Positions 7,867 through 15,225 of a stretch of DNA of 64,000 nucleotides are shown piece after piece. Made by a program: the position numbers and the translations under genes. The notes beneath the pieces were generated by a model, which saw nothing but the letters and a program-made list of their open reading frames with translations, was not told the DNA's origin and made no database searches. Position 1 is the stretch's first letter; each line of letters opens with the position of its first letter. Source of the stretch: UBA11612 sp963662375 (GTDB lineage: Bacteria; Pseudomonadota; Alphaproteobacteria; Rhodospirillales; Rhodospirillaceae); NCBI GenBank assembly GCA_963662375.2, contig CAXXRP010000015.1:1-64000 (forward strand), read 5' to 3'.

Positions 7867-8907
7867 ATGAGTTGGGGTAAGCTGGTGGTGGCCATCGCAT
7901 TTTCGCTCATCGCTCAAAATGCACACGCACAGCAACTCGAAAAGGCGATTTTTGCCGGCGGTTGCTTCTGGTGCGTTGAGTCGGATTTCGACAAGGTGCC
8001 AGGCGTGGTCGCGACGGTCTCCGGCTATGTCGGCGGCAAGACCCAAAACCCGACCTACGAGCAGGTCTCGGCTGGTGATACAGGGCATTACGAGGCGGTC
8101 GAGATCACCTACGATCCGACAAAGGTCTCCTACGAGGCGCTGCTCATCGCGTTCTGGCATTCGGTCGACCCGACCGATGGCGGTGGTCAGTTCTGCGACC
8201 GCGGCCAGTCCTACCAGACCGCCGTATTCGTCGCAAACGAGAAGCAACGCAGCCTGGCCGAAGCTTCCAAGACCGCAGCTCAAAGGATGCTCGGCAAACC
8301 GATTTTATCACCGATCCTCGCCGCCACGCGGTTCTACGCCGCCGAAGATTATCACCAGGACTATTACGAAAAAAACCCACTTCGCTATCGCTACTATCGC
8401 TGGGGTTGCGGCCGCGACAAGAAGGTCAAGGACATTTGGGGCGAGCATGCCTATGAGGGCATCCCCGGCCTCGGAAAAAACCAACGGAGCATGGTTACCC
8501 TGTCCCTTGCGAAAAGCCTATCCTGTCAGAAGGGTCTGAAGGTCCGCTTCACCACCGTGGCCGCGCTTGTCGATGAACTCATCGAAGCCGCAGACGAGCG
8601 CCGTCTGCAGCGCCTTCAGAAGCAGCTTGCCAGCCAGGATCTGCTCATCATCGATGAACTCGGCTTCGTACCTCTGTCAAAGACGGGGGACGAACTGTTC
8701 TTCGAGATCATCTCCCAGAGCTACGAACGCGGCTCGATCATCATCACGTCCAACCTGCCGTTCGACGAATGGACCGAGGTCTTCGGATCGGACCGCCTCA
8801 CAGGCGCCATTCTTGACCGCCTGACACACCACGTACACATCCTCGAAATGAACGGCGAAAGCTATCGCCTCAACCAGAGCCACATCCGTCAAACCAAACC
8901 AGCCTGA
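7867..8907 (+). CDS. msrA: Exported MsrA fused in frame to C-terminal part of an IstB ATPase
   Basis: Residues 1-22 form a signal peptide. Residues 23 to about 198 are a peptide methionine sulfoxide reductase A with the active-site GCFWCVE motif (Cys about residues 33 and 36) and the C-terminal DYHQDYYEKNP and WGCGRDKK regions. From about residue 205 to 346 the protein is IstB, from QKGLKVRFTTVAAL through LLIIDELGFVPLSKTGDELF to EMNGESYRLNQS. At the junction a GIPGLGKN sequence looks like a Walker A motif with Asn in place of Thr/Ser, so ATP binding is doubtful. The MsrA part is nearly whole, so reductase activity could persist in the periplasm. A ribosome-binding site (GGAG) precedes the ATG. 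Confidence 0.85.
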   Translation: MSWGKLVVAIAFSLIAQNAHAQQLEKAIFAGGCFWCVESDFDKVPGVVATVSGYVGGKTQNPTYEQVSAGDTGHYEAVEITYDPTKVSYEALLIAFWHSVDPTDGGGQFCDRGQSYQTAVFVANEKQRSLAEASKTAAQRMLGKPILSPILAATRFYAAEDYHQDYYEKNPLRYRYYRWGCGRDKKVKDIWGEHAYEGIPGLGKNQRSMVTLSLAKSLSCQKGLKVRFTTVAALVDELIEAADERRLQRLQKQLASQDLLIIDELGFVPLSKTGDELFFEIISQSYERGSIIITSNLPFDEWTEVFGSDRLTGAILDRLTHHVHILEMNGESYRLNQSHIRQTKPA

Positions 8908-9061
8908 GAAGGCTTGAACACGTGGGTCCACAGGCCCCTCCCACGCGCGCCACGTCGCTTGTGCGTGTGGAAGCGCGCCGCGACGCGCGCGGGTCCCTCC
9001 CGTGGACTACGTGGACAAGCCCGCTAGCGCCAAGTGGCCCAATTTTACTCCGCCATTGACA
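8485..9061 (+). mobile_element. IS21-family remnant: 3' half of istB plus right end
   Basis: From the msrA junction onward the DNA encodes the last two-thirds of an IstB closely related to, but distinct from, the intact copy at 6473-7243. It is followed by a right terminus (9034-9061) ending GTGGCCCAATTTTACTCCGC plus CATTGACA. The non-coding tail carries the same layout as the intact element (GGGTCCACAGG...CTCCCACG...GGGTCCCTCC). IstA and the left end are gone. The fusion suggests that a deletion joined msrA to the interior of this element. Confidence 0.85.
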
Positions 9062-9895
9062 CGGAGTTCAATAGGATGCGATTTGCCCATTATAGACCCC
9101 CATATCTGCTTCAAGCAGAGGGAATCACAAAAGCGCCGTCAAAAGAATCACGAACCTGGATAACAGCAATACACTTTAGCCGAAGGCATCGGACGTAAGG
9201 AGGCGTTAGGCTATTATGGCTTAATGCCTCCCGCGCAAGCTTCAAAAAAGGGAGACACGGGAGATACATAGGAACTTCATGCTCCGCCGAATAAAATCCG
9301 AGACCCCCCTACCTTCATCAATGCGCGGGTCCCATTCCAATCATTGCGAAACCATCATGCCGAGTGCTCGACAACCTAAATTGCCGTGCTTTTTTCTTAG
9401 GCGGCTTACCCACCGGCCGCCGGTCCAGGCTTCCCGATCGCCGATCGGCACTAATCGGTGGCCACCTTGATCAAGCCCTTCGGTATCGCGCCGGGCACAA
9501 TCCGCGCCAAAGGGATTGCCACGGATGGCAGACCCGCGAAGGTTTGCAAACGCATTGCCCTCGTCAAGGTGTGAAAAAACCATTTGATCGAAGAGATACC
9601 ATCCCTATCCGTCACAGCGTCACAACCCTTGCCTGACAACGGTTGCAGCGATTCTCTATCCGGCACAAACCGAAACTCTGTGACGGATAGGAAAACGCGG
9701 AAAGCCCCGGCTGATAACGGTTGTGACGTTGTGACGGATACGCGAGCCCCCATAACGCTATTGTAGGCCATCGCTTTCCAGCAATAGAAACGCGAGGTTA
9801 AGGTACGTCGTCGTTTCGTGACCTGTCACTCGGACGTGTCACAATCGGATACCCAAATATACAGATCCTGGGCTAGCGACAAATTACTGTGGCCA
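9062..9895. other. 834-bp gap without a supported gene; contains hairpins and an inverted repeat
   Basis: No ORF here resembles a known protein. Visible structure: a near-perfect 10-bp stem at 9199-9231 (GGAGGCGTTA and TAATGCCTCC), and two 21-bp arms at 9606-9626 and 9720-9740 that are inverted repeats with one mismatch. A minus-strand frame at 9451-9771 is open but I do not recognise it. Confidence 0.5.
9606..9740. repeat. 21-bp imperfect inverted repeat plus internal copy
   Basis: The left arm TATCCGTCACAGCGTCACAA-C (9606-9626) is the reverse complement of 9720-9740 with one mismatch. A shorter arm, CTGTGACGGATAG (9678-9690), matches the left arm inverted over 13 bp. TGACAACGGTTG and TGATAACGGTTG also recur in direct orientation. 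This could be a degenerate iteron or regulator-binding array, or shared mobile-element sequence; the function is not known. Confidence 0.6.
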
Positions 9896-10080
9896 GGGTT
9901 GACACGGTAGGTCAACAGCGCCCATTCCGCGGCTTCGCTTCGCGTCAGACACGGCTCGCCACGAAGCCCTGTGAGCCCCTCTTATCGGCTACCGCGACAA
10001 AACCAAATGATAACTGAGGGGTACTCTCGAATGGCCGACTCTTCCGCCGCCCCAGTGGCCGACTTTTTCCTCCGTCATTG
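9896..10080 (+). mobile_element. Third IS21-type right-end remnant
   Basis: The stretch GTTGACACGGTAGGTCAACA through CGGCTACCGCGACAA follows, position by position, the non-coding tail after istB in the intact element (GTTGACCCGGTGGGCCCACA ... GGACTACCGGGACAA). It ends with two TGGCCGACT...CCGCC/CCTCCG blocks equivalent to the doubled terminal repeats. No coding sequence remains. It is the most diverged of the three IS21 relics in the island and presumably the oldest. Confidence 0.7.
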
Positions 10081-10274
10081 GCGAGTGGCAGCGTTCTTGT
10101 CCGCGCCGGCGGCACTAGACAATTGTAAGTCTGTATACAGGTGCCAATATTCCTATGCGGTCCCGTAGAATGCCGGAAAAGCTCACACTATTTAGGTGGG
10201 AAATTGGGAGTGATCTAGGATGAGCAGAAGAAATAACAATAAATATCAATAATATAAATACATAACACAGCAGA

Positions 10275-10296
10275 CACCCTCTCCGCCATAACCCTT
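10275..10296 (+). repeat. attR-like repeat of the tRNA-Ser island
   Basis: CACCCTCTCCGCCATAACCC plus TT matches the tRNA-Ser 3' end repeat at 20 of 22 positions, in the same orientation. Immediately to the right begins chromosomal-type sequence. The two mismatches imply either an old insertion or imperfect att sites. Confidence 0.78.
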
Positions 10297-10412
10297 GATT
10301 TATTTAATATGTCAATGGTTCTGGCTATTTATGGGACTACTTACCCATCTCCGTACCCATCCCACTGCTATTATCCACGAGGCTGGCAAAACTCCGTGCT
10401 GGCAGTGCGTCA

Positions 10413-10826
10413 GCTAATTCTGTGATAAAGCGACGACCTCATCGGTTCGTGTCGTCGTAGTCGTATCGTACTCAGAATGCTATCTCGTCGCCGTCAAAAA
10501 TACCTTCGGTGGGTGTTCCGATGACTTCCCACAATCCTAAGGTCAGAATATCGGCGGCTCCATGAAAGACAGCTCGGCCGGCTTTGGCGCCGGCGCTGTA
10601 TCCATCTACAAACTTACTACAAACTTACAAATTTTAAATTTACGGCCTGCGCGGGTCTCAGCGACTACCGGCGACCTAAATTCAGCTAGAAGCATGGCCC
10701 TAGGCGTTCCACTTTAAACAGGTCAACGTTTTTTGCATCAGGCTGGGTAGAAGCCATGTAGACGGCACAGCCACTCAGGGTGAATGCTGAAAAATACGTC
10801 GAAATAAGAACTGTGGTTTTGCCCAT
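10413..10826 (-). pseudogene. Frameshifted lipoprotein gene (11-bp tandem duplication)
   Basis: An ATG at 10826 with a strong AGGAGG site starts a lipoprotein signal peptide with lipobox LSGC, then CAVYMASTQPDAKNVDLFKV, but the frame stops after 46 codons. Downstream, other frames resume a recognisable protein (AEFRSPVVAETRAGRKFKI, then GYSAGAKAGRAVFHGAADIL, then LGLWEVIGTPTEGIFDGDEI). One frame break is explained by a perfect 11-bp tandem duplication at 10606-10627 (CTACAAACTTA twice). At least one more shift lies near codon 47 and another near the C-terminus. I know this as an unnamed outer-membrane lipoprotein type in related bacteria. Here it cannot make the full protein. Confidence 0.78.
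10606..10627. repeat. 11-bp perfect tandem duplication
   Basis: CTACAAACTTA occurs twice head to tail inside the lipoprotein pseudogene. Removing one copy restores the frame between KICKFV and DGYSAGAKAGR on the minus strand, so the duplication is a direct inactivating lesion. Confidence 0.88.
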
Positions 10827-10921
10827 GCGTCCTCCTACTGGGTGCCATCTGGGGTTAGGTTAGGGCTTGTATCGGGCGAAACGCGAGTCTTTTTGCACTC
10901 TAATCATATAACAACCATCAT

Positions 10922-10954
10922 CTACACTTCTCTGAGAGGGAGTTATGTCCGGCG
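10922..10954. repeat. Dispersed hairpin repeat, copy 1
   Basis: CTACACTTCTCTGAGAGGGA-GTTATG... forms a short hairpin (TTCTCT, loop GAG, AGGGAG). Related copies lie at 14348-14380 and 17639-17671. This copy lies 22 bp beyond the selO stop codon, where it could act as a weak 3'-end structure. Confidence 0.75.
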
Positions 10955-10976
10955 CGCTATCCGCTCGTTTCCTTAA

Positions 10977-12470
10977 TCAAGTGCCACAAAACGTTTGCTG
11001 GACGACTTGTTCGGGCCGAGGCGGATCGACGTAATGGCTGCAGGCAGGCCGATCGTCGTAAGGCATGGAAACCACATTCAACAGACTCTCGAAGGGCGAA
11101 AAGTCCCCATGGTTCACGGCGGCAGAGATTACCTCTTCCACCAGATGGTTGCGCGGGATGAGCGCGGGATTAATTGCACGCATCGCCGCGCTACGGTCGG
11201 TTGGCTCTTCACCCCCCTCGGCAAGCCGATGACACCATCTAGCCTTCCAATCGTCGAAGGCGCTCGGATCGGTAAATAGGCTGCGCACATCGGCCTTGCC
11301 GTCCGGCCTACCAGCGCCGCATAGCCCCCGGAAGGTCAAGGTGAAATCGGCACCATTGTCGGCCATGCGCTCTAGAAGATCTTGTGCCAAGGATAGATCG
11401 TCAGGCCTTGACTGGAACAGGCCGATCTTGCGACTAAGACCGGCAGCGTAGGCCGTCTCAAAGCAGGTCGAGAACGCTTCAAGTGACTCTTGCGCTTCTT
11501 TGATGGCGACCTCCTGATCCTCTGCAAGCAGCGGCGAGAGCGTCTCCGCTAGGCGGGTGAGGTTCCACAGGGCGACGCGGGGCTGGTTGCCGTAAGCATA
11601 GCGCCCAGTGGCATCGATGGAGCTGTAGACAGTAGCCGGGTGATAGACGTCCAAGAAGGCGCAGGGGCCGTAGTCGATAGTCTCGCCCGCTATCGACATG
11701 TTGTCAGTGTTCATGACGCCGTGAATGAATCCTACGAGCAGCCACTTCGCAACAAGCTTTGCTTGGCGGGAAATCACCAAATCGAGCAGTGCTCGGTATG
11801 GGTTTGCAGCATCGATCGCTTCTGGGTAATGCCGGGCGATGACGTAATCGGCGAGGCACCGGATCGCATCCACGTCCCCGCGCGCGGCGAAGTACTGGAA
11901 AGTTCCAATACGGACGTGACTTAGCGCTACACGGGTCAGTACCGCGCCGGGCAGAGGTGTTTCACGCCGAACTGTTTCTCCGGTCGTTACGGCCGCGAGC
12001 GCTCTGGTTGTCGGGATTCCAAGCGCCGCCATCGCTTCGCTGATGATATATTCGCGAAGGACAGGCCCTAGCGCTGCGCGTCCGTCGCCTCGCCGGGAAA
12101 ACGGCGTCGGGCCAGACCCCTTGAGCTGAACATCGCGGCGCAGACCGTCGAGATCGATAACCTCGCCGAGCAGAATGGCGCGGCCGTCACCGAGTTGGGG
12201 AACGAAAGTCCCGAACTGGTGGCCAGCATAAACCATGGCGAGCGGCTCGCAGCTCCTGTGCACCTGATTGCCTGCGAGGAACTCCACACCCTCTGGTGTG
12301 GCTAGATTCGCTGGATCAAGGCCGAGATGGCAGGCCAGTTTCTCATTGAGCCGAATTAGACGGGGGGCGGCGACTGGAGTGGGTTGAAGTCGCGCGAAGA
12401 ACCGACCGGGCAGGCGTGCGTAGCTGTTATCGAAATCAAAGAATTCGACCGCTTCAGTTTGTGGCGTCAT
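10977..12470 (-). CDS. selO: Protein adenylyltransferase SelO (YdiU/UPF0061 family)
   Basis: This 497-residue pseudokinase-fold enzyme transfers AMP from ATP to Ser/Thr/Tyr of target proteins and is linked to oxidative-stress responses in bacteria. Diagnostic segments are MVYAGHQFGTFVPQLGDGRA (about 79-98), the nucleotide-binding LKGSGPTPFSRRGDGRAALG (about 115-134) and the catalytic/metal loop HGVMNTDNMSIAGETIDYGP (about 249-268). The C-terminus ends TFCGT, the conserved SelO tail with its Cys, so the gene is complete. It stands alone between the lipoprotein pseudogene and the glyoxalase gene, all on the minus strand. Confidence 0.95.
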   Translation of the reverse strand: MTPQTEAVEFFDFDNSYARLPGRFFARLQPTPVAAPRLIRLNEKLACHLGLDPANLATPEGVEFLAGNQVHRSCEPLAMVYAGHQFGTFVPQLGDGRAILLGEVIDLDGLRRDVQLKGSGPTPFSRRGDGRAALGPVLREYIISEAMAALGIPTTRALAAVTTGETVRRETPLPGAVLTRVALSHVRIGTFQYFAARGDVDAIRCLADYVIARHYPEAIDAANPYRALLDLVISRQAKLVAKWLLVGFIHGVMNTDNMSIAGETIDYGPCAFLDVYHPATVYSSIDATGRYAYGNQPRVALWNLTRLAETLSPLLAEDQEVAIKEAQESLEAFSTCFETAYAAGLSRKIGLFQSRPDDLSLAQDLLERMADNGADFTLTFRGLCGAGRPDGKADVRSLFTDPSAFDDWKARWCHRLAEGGEEPTDRSAAMRAINPALIPRNHLVEEVISAAVNHGDFSPFESLLNVVSMPYDDRPACSHYVDPPRPEQVVQQTFCGT

Positions 12471-12681
12471 GGCTTCTCCAGCGTGTGGCGTTGTGAGATC
12501 GAAAACATTTAATTCCGCATTTCGTGTCTATCACAAGATGTAGGGAGGCGGCGCACTGGCCTTGCTAGCGCCTTTCCAGCGTTAGACGAAGATCCCGCAC
12601 CACCACGATTCGTGGCGGCCACGAACGGTCTATGCCGCTGACTCAATATGAAAGACATCCTTATGTTCTAAGGTCATGCCG

Positions 12682-13473
12682 TCACCACTTGTTCCTAAGC
12701 TCTCGCAGTTTTAGGAAAATCGTCTTTGGATCCGGAACATCTGGCAGGTCAGGGAAGGCCTCCTGCAAGCGCCTGATTACCGCGGGATTGGTAAGTCGGA
12801 AGAAGGCGTTAATCTCCTTTTCCAGCTCAAGAGTAGTCACCAGCGCCTTGGCGGCATCTTGTTCTTTCATTGTGGGCAGCATTGCCAGCGCCTTGGCATT
12901 GTCCGGTTCACGGTCCAGGGTGAATCTGAGATTGGTCGCGATGTAGTCGTGGCCGGGGTAAATCAGCGTTTCGCCCGGCAGCTTGGCAAGCTGGTCAGCG
13001 AAGGTATTGTAAAGTTCGTTTGGATGGCCACCGTTATGGCAATTGCCGGCACCGGCGTTGAACAACGTGTCGCCGCAGAAAAGAGCCGGCTTATCCCCAT
13101 GACTCCTCAGGCAGACATGGCACATCGTATGTCCTGGCGTATCGAGACATTCGAGCTCAATTGTCTTGCCAACCTTGATCACCTCCCCCGCGCGTAGGCC
13201 ACGATCCATGCCCGGGATCTTGTCCCTCGCATTTGCATGCGCCAGCACCTTAGCACCAGTTGCTGCGACCATTTCCTGGTTACCGCCGGTGTGATCGAGG
13301 TGCTCATGGGTGTTGAGAATCTGCGTGATGTCCCACCCCTTGGCCTTTGCTGTGGCTAGGCATTTTTGGTGATCTAGGGGGTCGATGGCCAGGGCCTCGC
13401 CAGTTTCGCCGCAGGCGATTAGGTAGTTGAAATTGCGATAGGCATTCGCTGTCCAGATCTGTTCGACAATCAT
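12682..13473 (-). CDS. gloB: Hydroxyacylglutathione hydrolase (glyoxalase II)
   Basis: This 263-residue metallo-beta-lactamase-fold hydrolase converts S-lactoylglutathione to D-lactate and glutathione in methylglyoxal detoxification. The metal site is NTHEHLDHTGG (THxHxDH, about residues 53-59), with further ligands in DTPGHTMCHVC and FCGDTLFNAGAG and in YPGHDY. The C-terminal HAGH-type substrate domain ends EAFPDLPDVPDPKTIF. I chose the start at 13473 because AGGAGAAAGCG precedes that ATG; an upstream start at 13560 would add 29 Arg-rich residues without homology. The symbol assumes orthology. Confidence 0.88.
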   Translation of the reverse strand: MIVEQIWTANAYRNFNYLIACGETGEALAIDPLDHQKCLATAKAKGWDITQILNTHEHLDHTGGNQEMVAATGAKVLAHANARDKIPGMDRGLRAGEVIKVGKTIELECLDTPGHTMCHVCLRSHGDKPALFCGDTLFNAGAGNCHNGGHPNELYNTFADQLAKLPGETLIYPGHDYIATNLRFTLDREPDNAKALAMLPTMKEQDAAKALVTTLELEKEINAFFRLTNPAVIRRLQEAFPDLPDVPDPKTIFLKLRELRNKW

Positions 13474-13803
13474 CGCTTTCTCCTGTTTAGGTCTGTTCCG
13501 TGCTTCATGATATCTGGGGGTCCTCCTACGCTTAGAACCGCCGTGATTGTGTTGCAACACGCTAGGCTGCGCACTTCCATTGCAGATTTCCTTTTGTTTA
13601 ATCTCACTACCCCTTAAACACTTAATTATACCAATAAATTAGTGTTTTTCGGAGGCGGGGGGAACGCATGGGTAACACGGTGACCCAATTTGTGCCGCCC
13701 AAACAGCCCGAGAACCGCCCGGTATCTCTGCCAATATCCGCCCTATGACAAAACCGACGTTTTCGACAAAATGCCCGGCTACCTTCCCCCTCTGTCAGGA
13801 GCA
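13474..13803. promoter_or_regulatory. Divergent intergenic region gloB / DUF1993 gene
   Basis: This 330-bp gap between divergent genes must carry both promoters. An AT-rich block at 13621-13650 is the most promoter-like part. No certain -35/-10 pair or operator could be assigned. Confidence 0.4.
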
Positions 13804-14328
13804 ATGACAATGCAGCTTTCCATGCACCAAGCGTCCGCCCCCGTGTTAGCGCGGGCGCTCAATAACACTTCTGCCCCGATAGACAAGGCAGCGGCTCATT
13901 GCACAGCAAAAAAGATCGACCCGACAGTGCTGGTGAACTATCGGCTTACGCCGGACATGCTGCCATTTAAGCACCATATTTACATCATGACTGACTTGGC
14001 CAAGGGCTGCGTCGCCCGGCTGGCCGGCGTCGAGATACCCTCTTTCCCCGATACTGAATCCACCTTCGATGAGCTAGAGGCGCGATTGGCTAGGACTGTG
14101 GAGTTTGTGAACGGCTTGGATCCAGCGCAGATTGACGGCACAGAGGACAAGGAGATCGTGTTGCAGTTGGGACCGGCCAACGAGCGCGTGGAAATGAAAT
14201 TCAAAGGTGCCCGGTTCCTGTTGGGCTTCGTGCTCCCCAACTTCTTTTTTCACGTGACGACCGCTTACTCCATCCTGCGCCATTGCGGCGTGGAGATCGG
14301 TAAGCGGGATTTCCTGGGGGGCGTGTAA
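13804..14328 (+). CDS. DUF1993 family protein
   Basis: This 174-residue protein begins MTMQLSMHQASAPVLARALN and contains the family landmarks: MLPFKHHIYIMTDLAKGCVARLAG, then FDELEARLARTVEFVNGLDP and a C-terminal FFHVTTAYSILRHCGVEIGK. DUF1993 proteins are predicted four-helix bundles related to DinB-like metalloproteins; their role is unknown. I placed the start at 13804 because AGGAGCA precedes that ATG, rather than at an upstream start 38 codons earlier that lacks a site. The gene is complete. Confidence 0.85.
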   Translation: MTMQLSMHQASAPVLARALNNTSAPIDKAAAHCTAKKIDPTVLVNYRLTPDMLPFKHHIYIMTDLAKGCVARLAGVEIPSFPDTESTFDELEARLARTVEFVNGLDPAQIDGTEDKEIVLQLGPANERVEMKFKGARFLLGFVLPNFFFHVTTAYSILRHCGVEIGKRDFLGGV

Positions 14329-14347
14329 AAGCACCCGCCACCTTCCG

Positions 14348-14380
14348 CTGCACTTCCCTGAGAGGGAGTCAATGGACGGT
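14348..14380. repeat. Dispersed hairpin repeat, copy 2
   Basis: CTGCACTTCCCTGAGAGGGA-GTC matches the other two copies over about 22 bp, with the same TTCCCT/AGGGAG stem and GAG loop. It lies between two convergent genes (ends at 14328 and 14369), a plausible transcript-end position for both. Confidence 0.75.
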
Positions 14381-14698
14381 ACCACGGATCAGGAGGTCGT
14401 CAGTAACCGTCATCGTGAAAACAGGCTTGTTCCCGGGCGGCGCCTCGGAAATGGCATCGATGAACCTTCGCCGGGTTTCGGGGTCGTCGTAGACCATTTT
14501 GACATCGAAAGCCCGTTGCCACGTGGCTTCATCCGGCCATTCAGCATAGCCGACAAATCTGCCGTCCCGGTCACGATGCAGCCTGGAACCGAAACTACCG
14601 TAGATACGCGTGATATGTTCGGTTCCGCGTCGCCACGCTTCACGAAATTGCTCTTCCTTACCGGGATGAACCCGCCACCAGTAGACCGCAAGGAACAT
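14369..14698 (-). CDS. Antibiotic biosynthesis monooxygenase (ABM)-fold protein
   Basis: This 109-residue protein has the ABM dimeric alpha-beta barrel pattern: MFLAVYWWRVHPGKEEQFRE at the N-terminus, then GSFGSRLHRDRDGRFVGYAEW and a C-terminal DDLLIRG strand. Members range from quinol and heme-type monooxygenases to uncharacterised stress proteins, so no substrate can be named. The ATG at 14698 has GGAGG five bases upstream and is preferred over the ATG at 14710. The gene ends inside hairpin repeat copy 2 and is convergent with the DUF1993 gene. Confidence 0.75.
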   Translation of the reverse strand: MFLAVYWWRVHPGKEEQFREAWRRGTEHITRIYGSFGSRLHRDRDGRFVGYAEWPDEATWQRAFDVKMVYDDPETRRRFIDAISEAPPGNKPVFTMTVTDDLLIRGTVH

Positions 14699-14822
14699 GT
14701 CATCCTCCATGATCAGCGATTCGGGACACCATCTTGGAGCTGGTCGCAGATCTTTAGGGCGCGGTGTCGACTACACCGTATTTTAAGGGCGATTGTATAC
14801 TTTGCACCACAAGACGCAGGTG

Positions 14823-14990
14823 TCACTTTGTTGCCGTTTTATCCTTATCTGACCGGGAGCTAGGAACCTTTGGTTCGGACCTCGCAATCTTGCCAATGAC
14901 GTGCTCAAACTCTTCTTTGCTCATATCAGCGCCAGCCTCTTGAGCGGCTTGTTTGAAGCGATCTAACTGCTGTTTGTCAGATTTAGGCAT
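14823..14990 (-). CDS. Small passenger protein (55 residues)
   Basis: The frame from the ATG at 14990 encodes MPKSDKQQLDRFKQAAQEAG, then ADMSKEEFEHVIGKIARSEP and a Lys-rich tail. It is a charged, probably helical soluble protein. I recall similar short proteins in other alphaproteobacterial genomes without known function. It lies just inside the left terminus of the IS1595 element and probably travels with it. No good ribosome-binding site is visible, so translation is inferred from composition and resemblance only. Confidence 0.6.
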   Translation of the reverse strand: MPKSDKQQLDRFKQAAQEAGADMSKEEFEHVIGKIARSEPKVPSSRSDKDKTATK

Positions 14991-15044
14991 TAGAATCCAT
15001 TTGAATGAATGTTTGACAAGCCATACGTATTGTATGTAGGCAAT

Positions 15045-15081
15045 AACAGTCGATCAAGGTTTGGATCCCTGATCGACTGTT
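15045..15081 (-). other. 12-bp perfect hairpin inside the IS1595 cargo
   Basis: AACAGTCGATCA (15045-15056) pairs perfectly with TGATCGACTGTT (15070-15081) around a 13-base loop. It lies downstream, in minus-strand sense, of the tRNA-like sequence and could end its transcript, although no T-run follows. Confidence 0.7.
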
Positions 15082-15107
15082 GCCCCTGCCCTTGTGGAGG
15101 GGGCAGT

Positions 15108-15181
15108 TGGTGGAGCCGTCGGGAATCGAACCCGAAGAGGGAACGCCTGGGAAGAGCACCCTCCGGCCAGTAACCGGCCCC
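15108..15181 (-). tRNA. tRNA-like sequence with encoded CCA (degenerate tRNA-Gly or tmRNA-acceptor-like)
   Basis: On the minus strand GGGGCCG (15181-15175) pairs with CGGCTCC (15118-15112), followed by A and CCA. The T-arm is canonical: TCGGG, loop TTCGATT, CCCGA. The loop CTTCCCA could present a glycine anticodon (UCC, or CCC if shifted), but its stem relies on G-U pairs and the D-arm is not normal. The acceptor pairing, including the G-U at the third pair, and the 3' end resemble tmRNA. It may be a decayed tRNA, an att-site copy, or a real tRNA-like cargo of the IS. Confidence 0.45.
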
Positions 15182-15195
15182 ATTTCCTAACCTTG

Positions 15196-15220
15196 AGCGC
15201 CCCGCACAAGGCGGGGCGCT
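15196..15220 (-). terminator. Strong GC hairpin after the passenger gene
   Basis: AGCGCCCCGC and GCGGGGCGCT form a perfect 10-bp stem with a 5-base loop, six bases beyond the stop of the 167-residue gene. There is no T-run, so it is either a weak intrinsic terminator or a barrier/processing site before the tRNA-like sequence. Confidence 0.55.
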
Positions 15221-15225
15221 TGTTG

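Larger units (their letters stand above)
2571..10296. mobile_element. tRNA-Ser integrative element (about 7.7 kb, degraded)
   Basis: Bounded by the att-like repeats at the tRNA-Ser 3' end and at 10275-10296, the island holds a tyrosine integrase, one unrecognised cargo gene, an intact IS21 element, a decayed DUF5131 phage gene, an MsrA-IstB fusion gene and two more IS21 right-end remnants. No replication, mobilisation or structural phage gene is left, so it cannot transfer unaided. The content suggests a prophage or integrative element that shrank by repeated IS21 insertion and deletion. Confidence 0.75.

Noticed and set aside
9451..9771. Minus-strand 106-codon frame
   Set aside because: It is open, but spans the inverted-repeat block, matches nothing I recognise and lacks a ribosome-binding site.
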